From SZUA-521 sp041738285 (GTDB lineage Bacteria > Pseudomonadota > Gammaproteobacteria > Pseudomonadales > Azotimanducaceae), in NCBI GenBank assembly GCA_041738285.1, contig JBGSQB010000150.1:73549-137548 (forward strand): a DNA stretch of 64,000 bases. The letters are read 5' to 3'. Shown here piece by piece: positions 1-8,147 of this stretch (its first letter is position 1; every line of letters starts with the position of its first letter). The translations under genes and the position numbers were made by a program. Below the pieces are notes generated by a model. The model did not search any database, was not told the DNA's origin, and worked only from the letters and a program-made list of their open reading frames with translations.

Positions 1-1238
1 GAGCCGGGCTTGATCGGTTTGAGCGGATACCCCGCCATGTTCGCCACAATCGGCCAGCCGGTCTCGGTTTGCCACCAATGATCGATGACCGGCACCGGTA
101 GCAGCTCGTTCAGCCAGTGATAGGTCGGCGGATCGAGGCGTTCGCCGGCAACGAACAGGTATTCGAGACAGGACGTATCGTGATCCGCCTTCAAGAGGGC
201 CAGCGGGTCTTCCTTCTTGATGGCGCGGAATGCGGTTGGCGCCACGAAGAACGTCTTCACGCGGTGCTGCGCGATCACGCGCCAGAAGGCACCGGCATCC
301 GGCGTTCGCACCGGCTTGCCTTCGTACAGCACGGTGGTGCAACCACGGATGAGCGGCCCGTAGACGATGTAGGAGTGGCCTACCACCCAGCCCACGTCGG
401 ACGCAGCCCAGAACGCATCGCCGGGCCCGACCCCATAGATGGCCGACATACTGTAGTTGAGCGCGACCGCGTGGCCGCCGTTGTCTCGCACAACCCCTTT
501 TGGCTTGCCGGTTGTGCCGGACGTATAGAGGACGTAGAGCGGATCCGTCGCCGCCACAGGCACCGGTTCAACCGGCGCCGCTGCGGATTCCCAACGGCGC
601 CAATCGAGGTCACGCCCTGGCTTCAGCACGGCAGGACATTGAGCACGCTCGAGTATCACGCAGTGATCCACCACGTGACTCGCCAGGCGCATCGCCTCAT
701 CGAGCAAGCCCTGGTAGGCAATGACGTTCGAAAACTCAATGCCGCAGGTCGCCGACAGGACCACTTTTGGCGTCGCATCGTCGATCCGCACGGCCAGTTC
801 GCGTGCGGCAAAGCCACCGAACACCACCGAGTGCACCGCACCCAGTCGGGCACATGCCAACATGCCGATCACCGCCTCCGGAACCATCGGCATGTACAAG
901 ATGACGCGGTCGCCTTTCTCCACGCCAAGGCTGCGCAATCCACCTGCAACCTTCGCAACGCGCGCGAGCAGTTGCGCGAACGTGAATTCACAGGAATCGT
1001 CGGTGACCGGAGAGTCATAAATGAGCGCGACATCATCGCCGCGGCCATTGGCGACGTGTCGATCGAGCGCGAGCGCGCAGGTGTTGAGCACGCCGCCGTG
1101 AAACCAGCGCCATGCGCCACGCGCATCGCGGTCGAGAATGGTCGTGGGCGGTTCGATCCAATCAATTGCGTCGGCCTGATCGCGCCAGAACGCTTCAGGG
1201 TCGACGATGGATCGTCGATATTCCGATTCGTACGTCAA
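1..1238 (-). CDS. Acyl-CoA synthetase, propionyl/acetyl-CoA synthetase type (C-terminus cut by window edge)
   Basis: AMP-forming ligase that activates a short-chain acid to its CoA ester through an acyl-adenylate. About 412 residues are visible and the C-terminal third is beyond the window. The first ~30 residues read like the N-terminal cap of acetyl-CoA synthetases (a FWRDQA segment followed by IDWIEPP). The AMP-binding signature YTSGTTGKPKG lies near residue 238, and GVGPGDAFWAASDVGW and HWWQTETGWP match the PrpE/acetoacetyl/acetyl-CoA synthetase group. I chose the TTG at 1238 because coding similarity begins there, immediately after the stop of the upstream gene at 1252; no strong ribosome site is visible. 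It follows an alpha-methylacyl-CoA racemase, which fits acyl-CoA catabolism. PrpE is the likeliest relative, but substrate cannot be read from the sequence. Confidence 0.85.
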   Translation of the reverse strand, partial: MTYESEYRRSIVDPEAFWRDQADAIDWIEPPTTILDRDARGAWRWFHGGVLNTCALALDRHVANGRGDDVALIYDSPVTDDSCEFTFAQLLARVAKVAGGLRSLGVEKGDRVILYMPMVPEAVIGMLACARLGAVHSVVFGGFAARELAVRIDDATPKVVLSATCGIEFSNVIAYQGLLDEAMRLASHVVDHCVILERAQCPAVLKPGRDLDWRRWESAAAPVEPVPVAATDPLYVLYTSGTTGKPKGVVRDNGGHAVALNYSMSAIYGVGPGDAFWAASDVGWVVGHSYIVYGPLIRGCTTVLYEGKPVRTPDAGAFWRVIAQHRVKTFFVAPTAFRAIKKEDPLALLKADHDTSCLEYLFVAGERLDPPTYHWLNELLPVPVIDHWWQTETGWPIVANMAGYPLKPIKPG

Positions 1239-1251
1239 AGCAGCGCGGGCG

Positions 1252-1764
1252 TCAGCGCCGCGGCCGCGACTTCATCAACGCTTTGAGATCGGCGTTGGTC
1301 GGCCGGGCCTTCAACAGCGCATTGTAGGGCTTCGACTTCTTGGAGATCTTCTTGTGCGTCGCGTAGAAGTCGACGGCCTTCATCCACGCGCCGTTGAGCC
1401 CATGCAGATTGATGGATACCGTGGTGTTGACGATCTTGTTCTCGAGCGTGGACATGATCCCGATCTGAAAAACCGGCGTCTTGGTACCGCTCTTTTCGGT
1501 CTTCAAGCGAAACAGGATGCCGCGCACACGACCCTTCGAATCAACGTGCACTTCCTTCGCCGCACGATCACGCGCGCCTCGCTGCTGACCAGCGAGTTGC
1601 GTATCTCGAGCTTCCGCCTGCCGCTTGATCGCCGCGCGCTTGCTGCCCTGAATGCGCTTACCGCCTTCCTTGAGCGAGAAGTATTCCTGATAGGTTCGGC
1701 CGTCGATCTGACGTCGCACCCTGAAGCCGTGAAAACGTGGAGTGTCCAGTAGTTCAACGCTCAT
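1252..1764 (-). CDS. Hypothetical basic protein, 170 aa
   Basis: I do not recognise this protein. It is lysine/arginine rich and apparently cytoplasmic, with no signal peptide or membrane segment. The first 30 residues (RVRRQIDGRTYQEYFSL) have the look of the small beta-sheet DNA-binding folds found in AP2 or integrase arm domains. They are followed by a basic helical stretch (residues ~35-75) and a C-terminal basic tail (KKISKKSKPYN). That resemblance is only an impression, so DNA or RNA binding is inference. The ATG is preceded by GAGGTG at a good distance. It sits 31 bases downstream of the racemase gene and 13 bases upstream of the acyl-CoA synthetase start, so the three are probably co-transcribed. 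Confidence 0.7.
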   Translation of the reverse strand: MSVELLDTPRFHGFRVRRQIDGRTYQEYFSLKEGGKRIQGSKRAAIKRQAEARDTQLAGQQRGARDRAAKEVHVDSKGRVRGILFRLKTEKSGTKTPVFQIGIMSTLENKIVNTTVSINLHGLNGAWMKAVDFYATHKKISKKSKPYNALLKARPTNADLKALMKSRPRR

Positions 1765-1795
1765 CGCATCACCTCATGGTTTCGTCCCGACACGC

Positions 1796-2929
1796 CTAGG
1801 CCGCGGGAATCACACCTTCCTTCCGCAGAGAACTGATCAGGTCGGCGGAAATGCCGCAATCGGCCAAGACCGCATCGGTATCTTCGCCCGGGCGGCGCGC
1901 GCCGTGGGCAATCTCGGGACGCGTTCGCGAAAAACGCGGCGCCGGAGCCGGCTGAACGACGCCATCCACCTCCACAAATGTTCCGCGCGCAACGTTGTGC
2001 GGGTGCTTGGGCGCTTCGAACACCGACAATACCGGCGCAAAGCAGACGTCCGTGCCCTCCATGATCGAGCACCACTGCGCCTGAGTCTTCTGTTTGAAGA
2101 CGCTGGTCAATTCCTGCTTGTAACCGGCCCAACGCGTTGGATCCATTTGTGCGGAGAACTTCTCCTTGTCGAGACCCGCCTTATCCACGAGCAGCGCATA
2201 AAACTGGGGCTCGATGGAGCCGATGCAGATGTGCTTGCCGTCGCTGGTCTCATACGTGTCGTAAAAATGGGCACCCCCGTCGAGGAGGTTGGTACCGCGG
2301 CGGTCCGTGAACGCACCCGCCGCCCCGAACGTATAGAACATCGCCATCAACGCGGCCGCACCATCGACCATTGCGGCATCGATGACCTGGCCCTTGCCTG
2401 AACGCTGAGTTTCGAGCAATGCGCAGACGACGCCGAACGCCAGTAGCATACCGCCACCGCCAAAGTCGCCCACCAGGTTCAGTGGCGGAACCGGCCGCTC
2501 GCCGGCGCGACCGATGGCATGCAAAGCGCCAGTGAGCGCGATGTAGTTGATGTCGTGGCCGGCCGCCGCAGCGAGCGGTCCGTCCTGACCCCAACCGGTC
2601 ATACGGCCGTAGACGAGCTTCGGGTTGCGCGCCAGACACGCATCAGGGCCAAGGCCCAGCCGCTCGGTGACGCCCGGACGAAACCCCTCGAACAGCGCAT
2701 CTGAGGATTCGACCAGCTTCAACACGAGTTCAATGCCCTTTGGGCTCTTGAGGTCGACGGCAATGGAGCGACGGTTGCGTGCCAACACGTCTTTGGGCCG
2801 GCTGGTCGACTTCGACATACGATCGACGCGGATCACTTCCGCGCCCATGTCGGAGAGCATCATGCCGCAGAACGGTCCAGGCCCGATTCCGGCAAGTTCA
2901 ACGATGCGATAGCCGTGCAGCGGTCCCAC
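1796..2929 (-). CDS. Alpha-methylacyl-CoA racemase (CaiB/BaiF CoA-transferase family III)
   Basis: Interconverts (R)- and (S)-2-methylacyl-CoA, a step needed before beta-oxidation of isoprenoid or steroid side chains. It has 377 residues from the GTG at 2929, a normal length. The start GPLHGYRIVELAGIGPGPF is typical of the racemase branch of family III. In the numbering of the Mycobacterium tuberculosis racemase the catalytic pair is His126/Asp156. Here a His in GHDINY (residue 125) is followed exactly 30 residues later by an Asp in VGDFGGG (155), and the Glu of IEPQFY is present near 240. An in-frame ATG exists at 3001, but the GTG has a GGGGAGG ribosome site and matches the usual N-terminus. 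Neighbouring acyl-CoA synthetase supports a catabolic role. Confidence 0.88.
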   Translation of the reverse strand: MGPLHGYRIVELAGIGPGPFCGMMLSDMGAEVIRVDRMSKSTSRPKDVLARNRRSIAVDLKSPKGIELVLKLVESSDALFEGFRPGVTERLGLGPDACLARNPKLVYGRMTGWGQDGPLAAAAGHDINYIALTGALHAIGRAGERPVPPLNLVGDFGGGGMLLAFGVVCALLETQRSGKGQVIDAAMVDGAAALMAMFYTFGAAGAFTDRRGTNLLDGGAHFYDTYETSDGKHICIGSIEPQFYALLVDKAGLDKEKFSAQMDPTRWAGYKQELTSVFKQKTQAQWCSIMEGTDVCFAPVLSVFEAPKHPHNVARGTFVEVDGVVQPAPAPRFSRTRPEIAHGARRPGEDTDAVLADCGISADLISSLRKEGVIPAA

Positions 2930-3057
2930 TGCGCCTCCCCTTTCGATTTCTTTGAAAGCTAGTTTACGCCTTTTGCCGCTCAAGGGAACTGTCGGACACA
3001 ATAGCGCTATCTATCAGCGTTTTACCGAGGTTTTCGCGCGAATTGCTATCGGAGCCA

Positions 3058-3154
3058 GTGGGAGCGGGTTTGCCCGCGAACTGATGCAAAGAGACTCAAC
3101 CAGTTCTTCGCGCGCAAGTCGCTCGGCCGCTTGCGGGCGAGCTCGCGCGCCCAC
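3058..3154. repeat. REP-like palindromic element, degenerate
   Basis: The stretch begins GTGGGAGCGGGTTTGCCCGCGAA and ends with CGCGCGCCCAC. It contains several nested GC-rich inverted segments around an AACTG/CAGTT core. It resembles the much better preserved copy at 21010-21089 (shared GTGGGAG-GGG-TTGCCCGCGAA). It lies between the 3' end of the ABC exporter gene and the 5' end of the racemase gene, outside coding sequence. Confidence 0.6.
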
Positions 3155-3194
3155 AGAGCAGCCAGAGAATTTGGCCACCCTCTGTGACGCACCG

Positions 3195-4976
3195 TCATCT
3201 GAGTGTGGCGTCGGCGGTCAGTTGTATTTCCGCGAACTCACGGTACAGCGGACTTTCGCGAAGCAATGCTTGATGGTTGCCACAACCCACCACCCGACCA
3301 CCGTCGAGCACCACGATTCGATCAGCTTCCACCACCGTCGATAGGCGGTGCGCGATGATCAGGACGCTGCACCTTCCTCGCAAGTCTCGTAACGTCCCAC
3401 GAATGGCCTCTTCACTCTGCGCATCGAGCGCACTTGTCGCCTCGTCCATCAGCAGCAACCGCGGGCGCTTGAGCAATGCCCGTGCGATTGCCAGTCGTTG
3501 CCGCTGGCCACCCGACAGACCAACGCCATCCTCACCGATGATCGTGGCGAGACCGTCCGGCAATTGTCCGACGAAAGAGTCAGCATGGGCTTCCACAAGC
3601 GCGCGCTGGAGTTCCGTGTCGCTCGCCGCTGGCGCACCGTAGCGTAGGTTGTCTGCGATGGAGCCGGAGAACAGGATCGGATCCTGTGGCACGAAGGCGG
3701 TCTGGCCGCGCACGTCCTCGAGCGCGCAGTCGCGCAGATCGATGCCATCGATCGTCAAGGTACCCGCGCTTGGGTCGTAAAAGCGAAGTACCAGATCGAA
3801 CAGCGTCGATTTGCCCGCGCCGGACGGGCCCACGAGCGCGACGGTCTCGCCCTCACCGACCTCGAACGACACACCTCTGAGCACCGTGACACCGGGACGT
3901 GTTGCATACACGAACGATACGTCATTGAGCGCGAGCACAGCAGGGCCAGCGCGCCATGCTCGTGGTGCACTGCGATTCTCAACCAACGGACTGTCTGACT
4001 CGAGCAACTCGACCAGCCGCTCCGTCGCCCCTGCTGCACGCTGCAGATCACTGATGACTTCGGAGAGCGCGCCCACTGATCCAGCCACGATGATCGCGTA
4101 GAACATGAATGCAGCGAGTTCGCCGACACTCGTGCGCCCAGCCTGGACATCCTGGGCCCCTGCCCAGAACAGGATCGCGAGCGCGCAGAAAACCAGCAGC
4201 ATGACCAATGCAATCAGCCAGGCGCGCTGACGGATACGGCGTGCCGCCACAGCGAACGCCGCTTCCACGTGCCGGTCGAAGGCCGCCACATCGCGAGGCT
4301 GATGGTTGAACGCCTGCACGACCTTGATGTGCCGAAACGCTTCACCCACATAACTGCCGACACGTGCCAAGGTGTCTTGACTGGCGCGGGACAGGTCGCG
4401 GACCCTGCGTCCAAACAGCACGATTGGAGCGACCACCACCGGCGCGCTCGCCAGCACGAGCAGAGCGAGCCTGGGGTTGCTCGCCACCAGCAACGCCACG
4501 CCGCCGATGAACATGAGCGCGTTGCGCAGCGCAATCGAAACCGATGATCCGATCACCGATTGCAGCAATGTGGTGTCGGTCGTGATCCGGGACTGGATTT
4601 CGGTCGGCAGATTGGCTTCGAAGAACCCTGGATGAAGGTAGACAAGCCGTCGAAACACCGCGCTGCGCAGGTCCGCGCTGACCCGTTCTCCGACCCAGGA
4701 CACGAGGTAGAACCGTGCATAGGTGCCGATCGTGAGCAGCACCACCAAAATGACGAACAGTCCAATCGACTCGGTCAGCTGCTGCGCTGAACCCGATACG
4801 AACCCTTCGTCGATGACATAGCGGATACCTTGACCGATGGACAAGGTCACCGATGCGGTGATGATCAGAGCAATCGACGCGCCGGCGACTTGGGGCAGAT
4901 ACGGCCGCAGAAAGCGCAGCGCAGGCATCAGCTGTTTCAGATCGCGCGTCGTCGGCCGCTCAGGCAGGGCTTCCAA
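3195..4976 (-). CDS. ABC exporter, fused permease and ATPase (MsbA/ABCB type)
   Basis: Homodimeric type IV ABC exporter half-transporter of 593 residues. The membrane domain (about residues 25-315) has the usual six hydrophobic segments. The nucleotide-binding domain follows from ~345, with Walker A GPSGAGKST at 383-391, signature LSGGQRQR at 487-494, Walker B LLLMDEATSALD from 507, and the H-loop IIAHRLSTV. All catalytic elements are intact. The cargo is unknown: MsbA-like lipid A export, general lipid or drug export are all possible, and no kinase lpxK is adjacent. It is transcribed divergently from the carboxylesterase gene, with a small hairpin in the shared upstream region. Confidence 0.88.
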   Translation of the reverse strand: MEALPERPTTRDLKQLMPALRFLRPYLPQVAGASIALIITASVTLSIGQGIRYVIDEGFVSGSAQQLTESIGLFVILVVLLTIGTYARFYLVSWVGERVSADLRSAVFRRLVYLHPGFFEANLPTEIQSRITTDTTLLQSVIGSSVSIALRNALMFIGGVALLVASNPRLALLVLASAPVVVAPIVLFGRRVRDLSRASQDTLARVGSYVGEAFRHIKVVQAFNHQPRDVAAFDRHVEAAFAVAARRIRQRAWLIALVMLLVFCALAILFWAGAQDVQAGRTSVGELAAFMFYAIIVAGSVGALSEVISDLQRAAGATERLVELLESDSPLVENRSAPRAWRAGPAVLALNDVSFVYATRPGVTVLRGVSFEVGEGETVALVGPSGAGKSTLFDLVLRFYDPSAGTLTIDGIDLRDCALEDVRGQTAFVPQDPILFSGSIADNLRYGAPAASDTELQRALVEAHADSFVGQLPDGLATIIGEDGVGLSGGQRQRLAIARALLKRPRLLLMDEATSALDAQSEEAIRGTLRDLRGRCSVLIIAHRLSTVVEADRIVVLDGGRVVGCGNHQALLRESPLYREFAEIQLTADATLR

Positions 4977-5021
4977 TTCAGAACTCCAAGTACGGTGGGC
5001 CGCGCATTATAGGAGCACAGT

Positions 5022-5056
5022 GGGAGCCGATTTCGTTGCAAACCCAGTCGGCTCCT
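5022..5056. repeat. Short inverted repeat in a divergent intergenic region
   Basis: GGAGCCGA at 5023-5030 is exactly complementary to TCGGCTCC at 5048-5055, with a 17-base loop. The leading GTGGGAGC resembles the outer end of the REP-like elements elsewhere in the window. It lies between the start of the ABC exporter and the carboxylesterase, so it could be a degenerate REP copy or a regulatory hairpin. Confidence 0.5.
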
Positions 5057-5095
5057 GTTGAACTCGAACCCATCTTCACATCACATCATCATGGT

Positions 5096-5752
5096 ATGGC
5101 ACTGGACCGCATCGAGCTCGAAACGGGACCCGAACCCGCACTTGCCGTCATCTGGCTGCACGGCCTCGGTGCCGATGGTCACGACTTCGAGGCGATCGTT
5201 CCGGAACTCGACCTGGAAGACCGCGCCGTGCGCTTCGTCTTCCCACACGCGCCGATGCGCGCCGTGACAATCAATGGTGGAGCCCAAATGCGGGCCTGGT
5301 ACGACATCGATCCGCGAGCACCCCTCGCCGGAGACGGCGATATCCGCATCTCCGCCGCTGCCATCGCGGAACTCGTGGCCGAGCAACGCGAGCGCGGCCT
5401 GCCGCCACGGCGGACTGTGCTCGCTGGTTTTTCCCAAGGTGGCGTGATCGCGCTGCATCTGGGGTTGCGCTTCGATGCGCCGCTCGCCGGCATCATGGCG
5501 TTGTCGACGTATCTGCACGATGGCGAGCGGCTTCCCGAGGAACTGACGCTGGAGAATGCGGAAACACCGATTTTCATGGCCCACGGTGTCGGTGACCCGA
5601 TGATTCCTATTGCGCGCGCCGTCACGTCGCGGGAAGTGCTCCGATCGCTGAGCTACCGCGTTGAATGGCACGAGTACCCCATGGGACATTCCGTCTGTCT
5701 GCCGGAAGTGAGCGACATCTCGGCGTGGCTGCGGGCGCGGTTCGACAGTTGA
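5096..5752 (+). CDS. Alpha/beta-hydrolase, phospholipase/carboxylesterase family
   Basis: Cytoplasmic serine esterase of the acyl-protein-thioesterase/carboxylesterase group, 218 residues. The catalytic triad is visible as Ser113 in GFSQGG, Asp167 in GVGDPMI and His198 in MGHSVC. The oxyanion-side motif HGLGADGHDF is at residues 22-31. I start at the ATG 5096 (MALDRIELE). A longer frame begins with a TTG at 5036, but that codon lies inside the 5022-5056 hairpin and adds residues unlike the family. The substrate is not defined by the sequence; short-chain carboxyl esters are usual for the family. Confidence 0.87.
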   Translation: MALDRIELETGPEPALAVIWLHGLGADGHDFEAIVPELDLEDRAVRFVFPHAPMRAVTINGGAQMRAWYDIDPRAPLAGDGDIRISAAAIAELVAEQRERGLPPRRTVLAGFSQGGVIALHLGLRFDAPLAGIMALSTYLHDGERLPEELTLENAETPIFMAHGVGDPMIPIARAVTSREVLRSLSYRVEWHEYPMGHSVCLPEVSDISAWLRARFDS

Positions 5753-5789
5753 TGTGGACCTTCAGCCCAACATCGGAGGGTTTTTGACC

Positions 5790-6659
5790 ATGGGATTTTT
5801 CGAGCTCTACGGCGTAGCCCTAGCGGGGATACTCGCGGTGGTGACGCTATTGTGGCTGGTCAGCGTTGCCGTGCGCGATGCGAGCATCATCGACATATTC
5901 TGGGGCGTGCTGTTCGTTGTCGTCGCATGGAGCCTTCTGTTTACCAACCGGCATGACGTCGAAGCGAAAATGCTACTGGCAACCCTCCTCGTGACCATCT
6001 GGGGACTGCGGCTCGCGTTTCACCTCGCCATGCGCAATCTCGGTCACGGCGAGGACAGTCGGTACGCACTCTGGCGCCTGCACGGGGGTCCAAACTGGTG
6101 GCTCGCGACGTACTATCGGATCTACCTGCTGCAGGGCGGCATCGCTCTGATCGTCGCCGCGCCATTGATCGCGGTGTTCAATCGACCGGACGACTTCTTT
6201 ATCGTGAATGCGCTCGGACTGGTGCTCTGGGCAGCCGGATTCTCATTCGAGTTCGTCGCGGATCTGCAGCTCACGCGCTTCCGCGCCGACCCCGCCAACC
6301 AGCACAAGGTCATGGATCAAGGTTTATGGCGATTGAGCCGGCACCCGAACTATTTCGGCGATGCTGTGCAGTGGTGGGGGCTGGGGCTGTTTGCGTTCAC
6401 CGGCGCCACGGCCTGGGCGCTGATCGGGCCGTTGGCCATGACGTTGTTGTTCCTATATGTATCCAACGATGTCATCGAAAAGGGCCTCAAGAAGCGGCGT
6501 CCCGACTACGTGCGGTACGTCGCATCGACCAACGCCTTTTTTCCCTGGCCATCACCCGCAATCGCAGACGACACGGGAGAGTCGCGTACAATGGCAGCTG
6601 GGCGCGCGAATAGGGGAACGCGCGCAGGAGACGACGATGGCGACGGCGACACTACCTGA
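5790..6659 (+). CDS. DUF1295 / steroid 5-alpha-reductase-like membrane protein
   Basis: Integral membrane protein of 289 residues with about six or seven hydrophobic segments. The motif SRHPNYFGDAVQWWG near residue 185 is the hallmark of the DUF1295 family, which shares a fold with isoprenylcysteine carboxyl methyltransferases and 3-oxo-5-alpha-steroid 4-dehydrogenases. The C-terminal RRPDYVRYVASTNAFFPW is also characteristic. The ATG at 5790 has a GGAGG ribosome site; an upstream GTG in frame at 5754 lacks one. The last ~25 residues are low complexity and overlap the next gene by 23 bases. Whether it reduces lipid double bonds or methylates is unknown. Confidence 0.82.
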   Translation: MGFFELYGVALAGILAVVTLLWLVSVAVRDASIIDIFWGVLFVVVAWSLLFTNRHDVEAKMLLATLLVTIWGLRLAFHLAMRNLGHGEDSRYALWRLHGGPNWWLATYYRIYLLQGGIALIVAAPLIAVFNRPDDFFIVNALGLVLWAAGFSFEFVADLQLTRFRADPANQHKVMDQGLWRLSRHPNYFGDAVQWWGLGLFAFTGATAWALIGPLAMTLLFLYVSNDVIEKGLKKRRPDYVRYVASTNAFFPWPSPAIADDTGESRTMAAGRANRGTRAGDDDGDGDTT

Positions 6660-7230
6660 GAATACCGACCTAGCCTGGGACATCGGTGCTGGTATCGATC
6701 GCGATGTCGCGGCCGACTTTGTCATGCAGTTCGAAACGACGTTGTGCGTCTATTCACCCTCGGTCGAACAGCTCTACAGCAACTACAACATCTATTTCCC
6801 GCGAGAGTATGACCGCAAGATGGTGATCCTCCCGGACCCGACCGCGTTTCATGACACGTTCAATGGCATCGTGCCCGAAGCGGTTGCACTCACGGGCCTG
6901 TACATCATCCCAGGGGAACTGATCGACAAGCCCGGGCTCTACCTCGCCAACGTGAACAAAGATCGGTCACTGGGGAGCCGTCGCATCCCCTTCGAGGCCG
7001 GACTTCGCACCATCGTCAAGAATCGGCCTGCGCACGATCCCTTCCTTCCGGTGCTCGCGAAGGGCGATCTACGCGCGTTCGAGCAATCCTGGCCGGTGCT
7101 GCACCTGCATCGCGTCAAACTCGGTGAACTCGGTGATCGGTCGGAGCTCGACCGCACGAATATTCACCACGTCATCATGGAAAAGCTCGAAACACTGTTC
7201 GTCGAGCAACGACGCCTTCTGGAAAAATGA
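6637..7230 (+). CDS. Hypothetical protein, 197 aa
   Basis: I do not recognise a family. The protein appears soluble, with no signal peptide or membrane helix. It is rich in aromatic and charged residues, with motifs such as YSNYNIYFPREYDRK and ALTGLYIIPGELIDKPG. The ATG at 6637 follows a clear AGGAG site. It overlaps the end of the DUF1295 gene by 23 bases and its own stop overlaps the ATG of the following membrane protein (ATGA), so translational coupling of all three is likely. A shared role with the membrane protein downstream is inference from that coupling. Confidence 0.75.
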   Translation: MATATLPENTDLAWDIGAGIDRDVAADFVMQFETTLCVYSPSVEQLYSNYNIYFPREYDRKMVILPDPTAFHDTFNGIVPEAVALTGLYIIPGELIDKPGLYLANVNKDRSLGSRRIPFEAGLRTIVKNRPAHDPFLPVLAKGDLRAFEQSWPVLHLHRVKLGELGDRSELDRTNIHHVIMEKLETLFVEQRRLLEK

Positions 7231-8078
7231 CTGCACCGCGCATCGGCATCGCGCATGGCGCCCTGCTGTTCATTCTGCTGGCGCTCCTCATCCCATCCTG
7301 GCTCGGTGACGTCGACCAGGTGGCTCAGGCACGAACCCGCACCGCCTTCGAAAGCGCGCTGGTGACCTTCGCCGTCGCCCGAACACTCAACGGCGTCATC
7401 TCCGTCGCCCAGGGCACGGAACTGGCATTTCAGCCTGCCGGCGTCGGTGTCGTGGTGACCGCCGGTGAGATTCTGGATCCACTGAACGATCTGATCGAAC
7501 AGTTCTCCTGGCTCACGTTGCTTGCGGCGTCGTCGCTCGGTGCCCAAATCCTGTTGTCGGAGATGTTCGCAACGCCCTTCGTCAACGCGGTGCTGACGAT
7601 TGCCGTGCTGGGTGCCGCCCTTGCGTGCCTGTTCGCGCCTGCCACCGGCCGCCTGCGTCGCAGTGCCCTGCAGATCGCACTGGCGCTCATGATCATCCGG
7701 TTCGCCATCGCCTTCGCAACGCTCTCCACCAGCTGGGTGACTGACAACTTTCTCGCCGACCGGGAGCAGGAATCGGTTGCGTATCTGAGCGACACCAGCG
7801 CATCGATCGAGACATCGCCACCCACGTCCGGGTCAGCGCGCGGCCCGAAGAGCCCCTTCGATCGGCTTGGCAATCTACTCGACGATGCCACCGAAGCGGT
7901 CGATCTACGCGCCCGCATCGACGACCTCAAGGGCCGCACGGAGGCGGCTATCGGCCACATCGTGAATCTGATCGTGGTCTACCTAGTGGAAACCCTGCTG
8001 CTGCCGATCGCGCTGCTCGCCACCGCCTGGGGGGCCCTCAAATGGGGGATTCGCCGCCTCGGACCGATCGAGCGCTGA
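7227..8078 (+). CDS. Hypothetical inner-membrane protein, 283 aa
   Basis: I do not recognise the family. An N-terminal hydrophobic helix (about residues 8-27) is followed by a polar region to ~90 that contains SVAQGTELAFQPAGVG. Two or three more membrane segments lie between ~110 and 170, then a polar loop with a short amphipathic helix (residues ~205-240), and a strongly hydrophobic C-terminal pair ending ALKWGIRRLGP. The layout suggests a polytopic protein with a sizeable periplasmic segment near the N-terminus. It is coupled to the preceding unknown gene through a 4-base ATGA overlap. Confidence 0.75.
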   Translation: MTAPRIGIAHGALLFILLALLIPSWLGDVDQVAQARTRTAFESALVTFAVARTLNGVISVAQGTELAFQPAGVGVVVTAGEILDPLNDLIEQFSWLTLLAASSLGAQILLSEMFATPFVNAVLTIAVLGAALACLFAPATGRLRRSALQIALALMIIRFAIAFATLSTSWVTDNFLADREQESVAYLSDTSASIETSPPTSGSARGPKSPFDRLGNLLDDATEAVDLRARIDDLKGRTEAAIGHIVNLIVVYLVETLLLPIALLATAWGALKWGIRRLGPIER

Positions 8079-8147
8079 AATCGGTCGTACGCCCATCGGC
8101 CCGGGTGCATTAACATACGGCGTTTTTTTGAAGCGGAAGCCCGCCCC

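Noticed and set aside
117..1286. 389-codon open frame on the plus strand
   Set aside because: It is antisense to the acyl-CoA synthetase, which shows real motifs in its own frame; the plus-strand translation is rich in Arg, His and Gly and resembles nothing.
5036..5095. TTG start giving a longer carboxylesterase
   Set aside because: The codon lies in a hairpin loop and the extra 20 residues do not match the family N-terminus.
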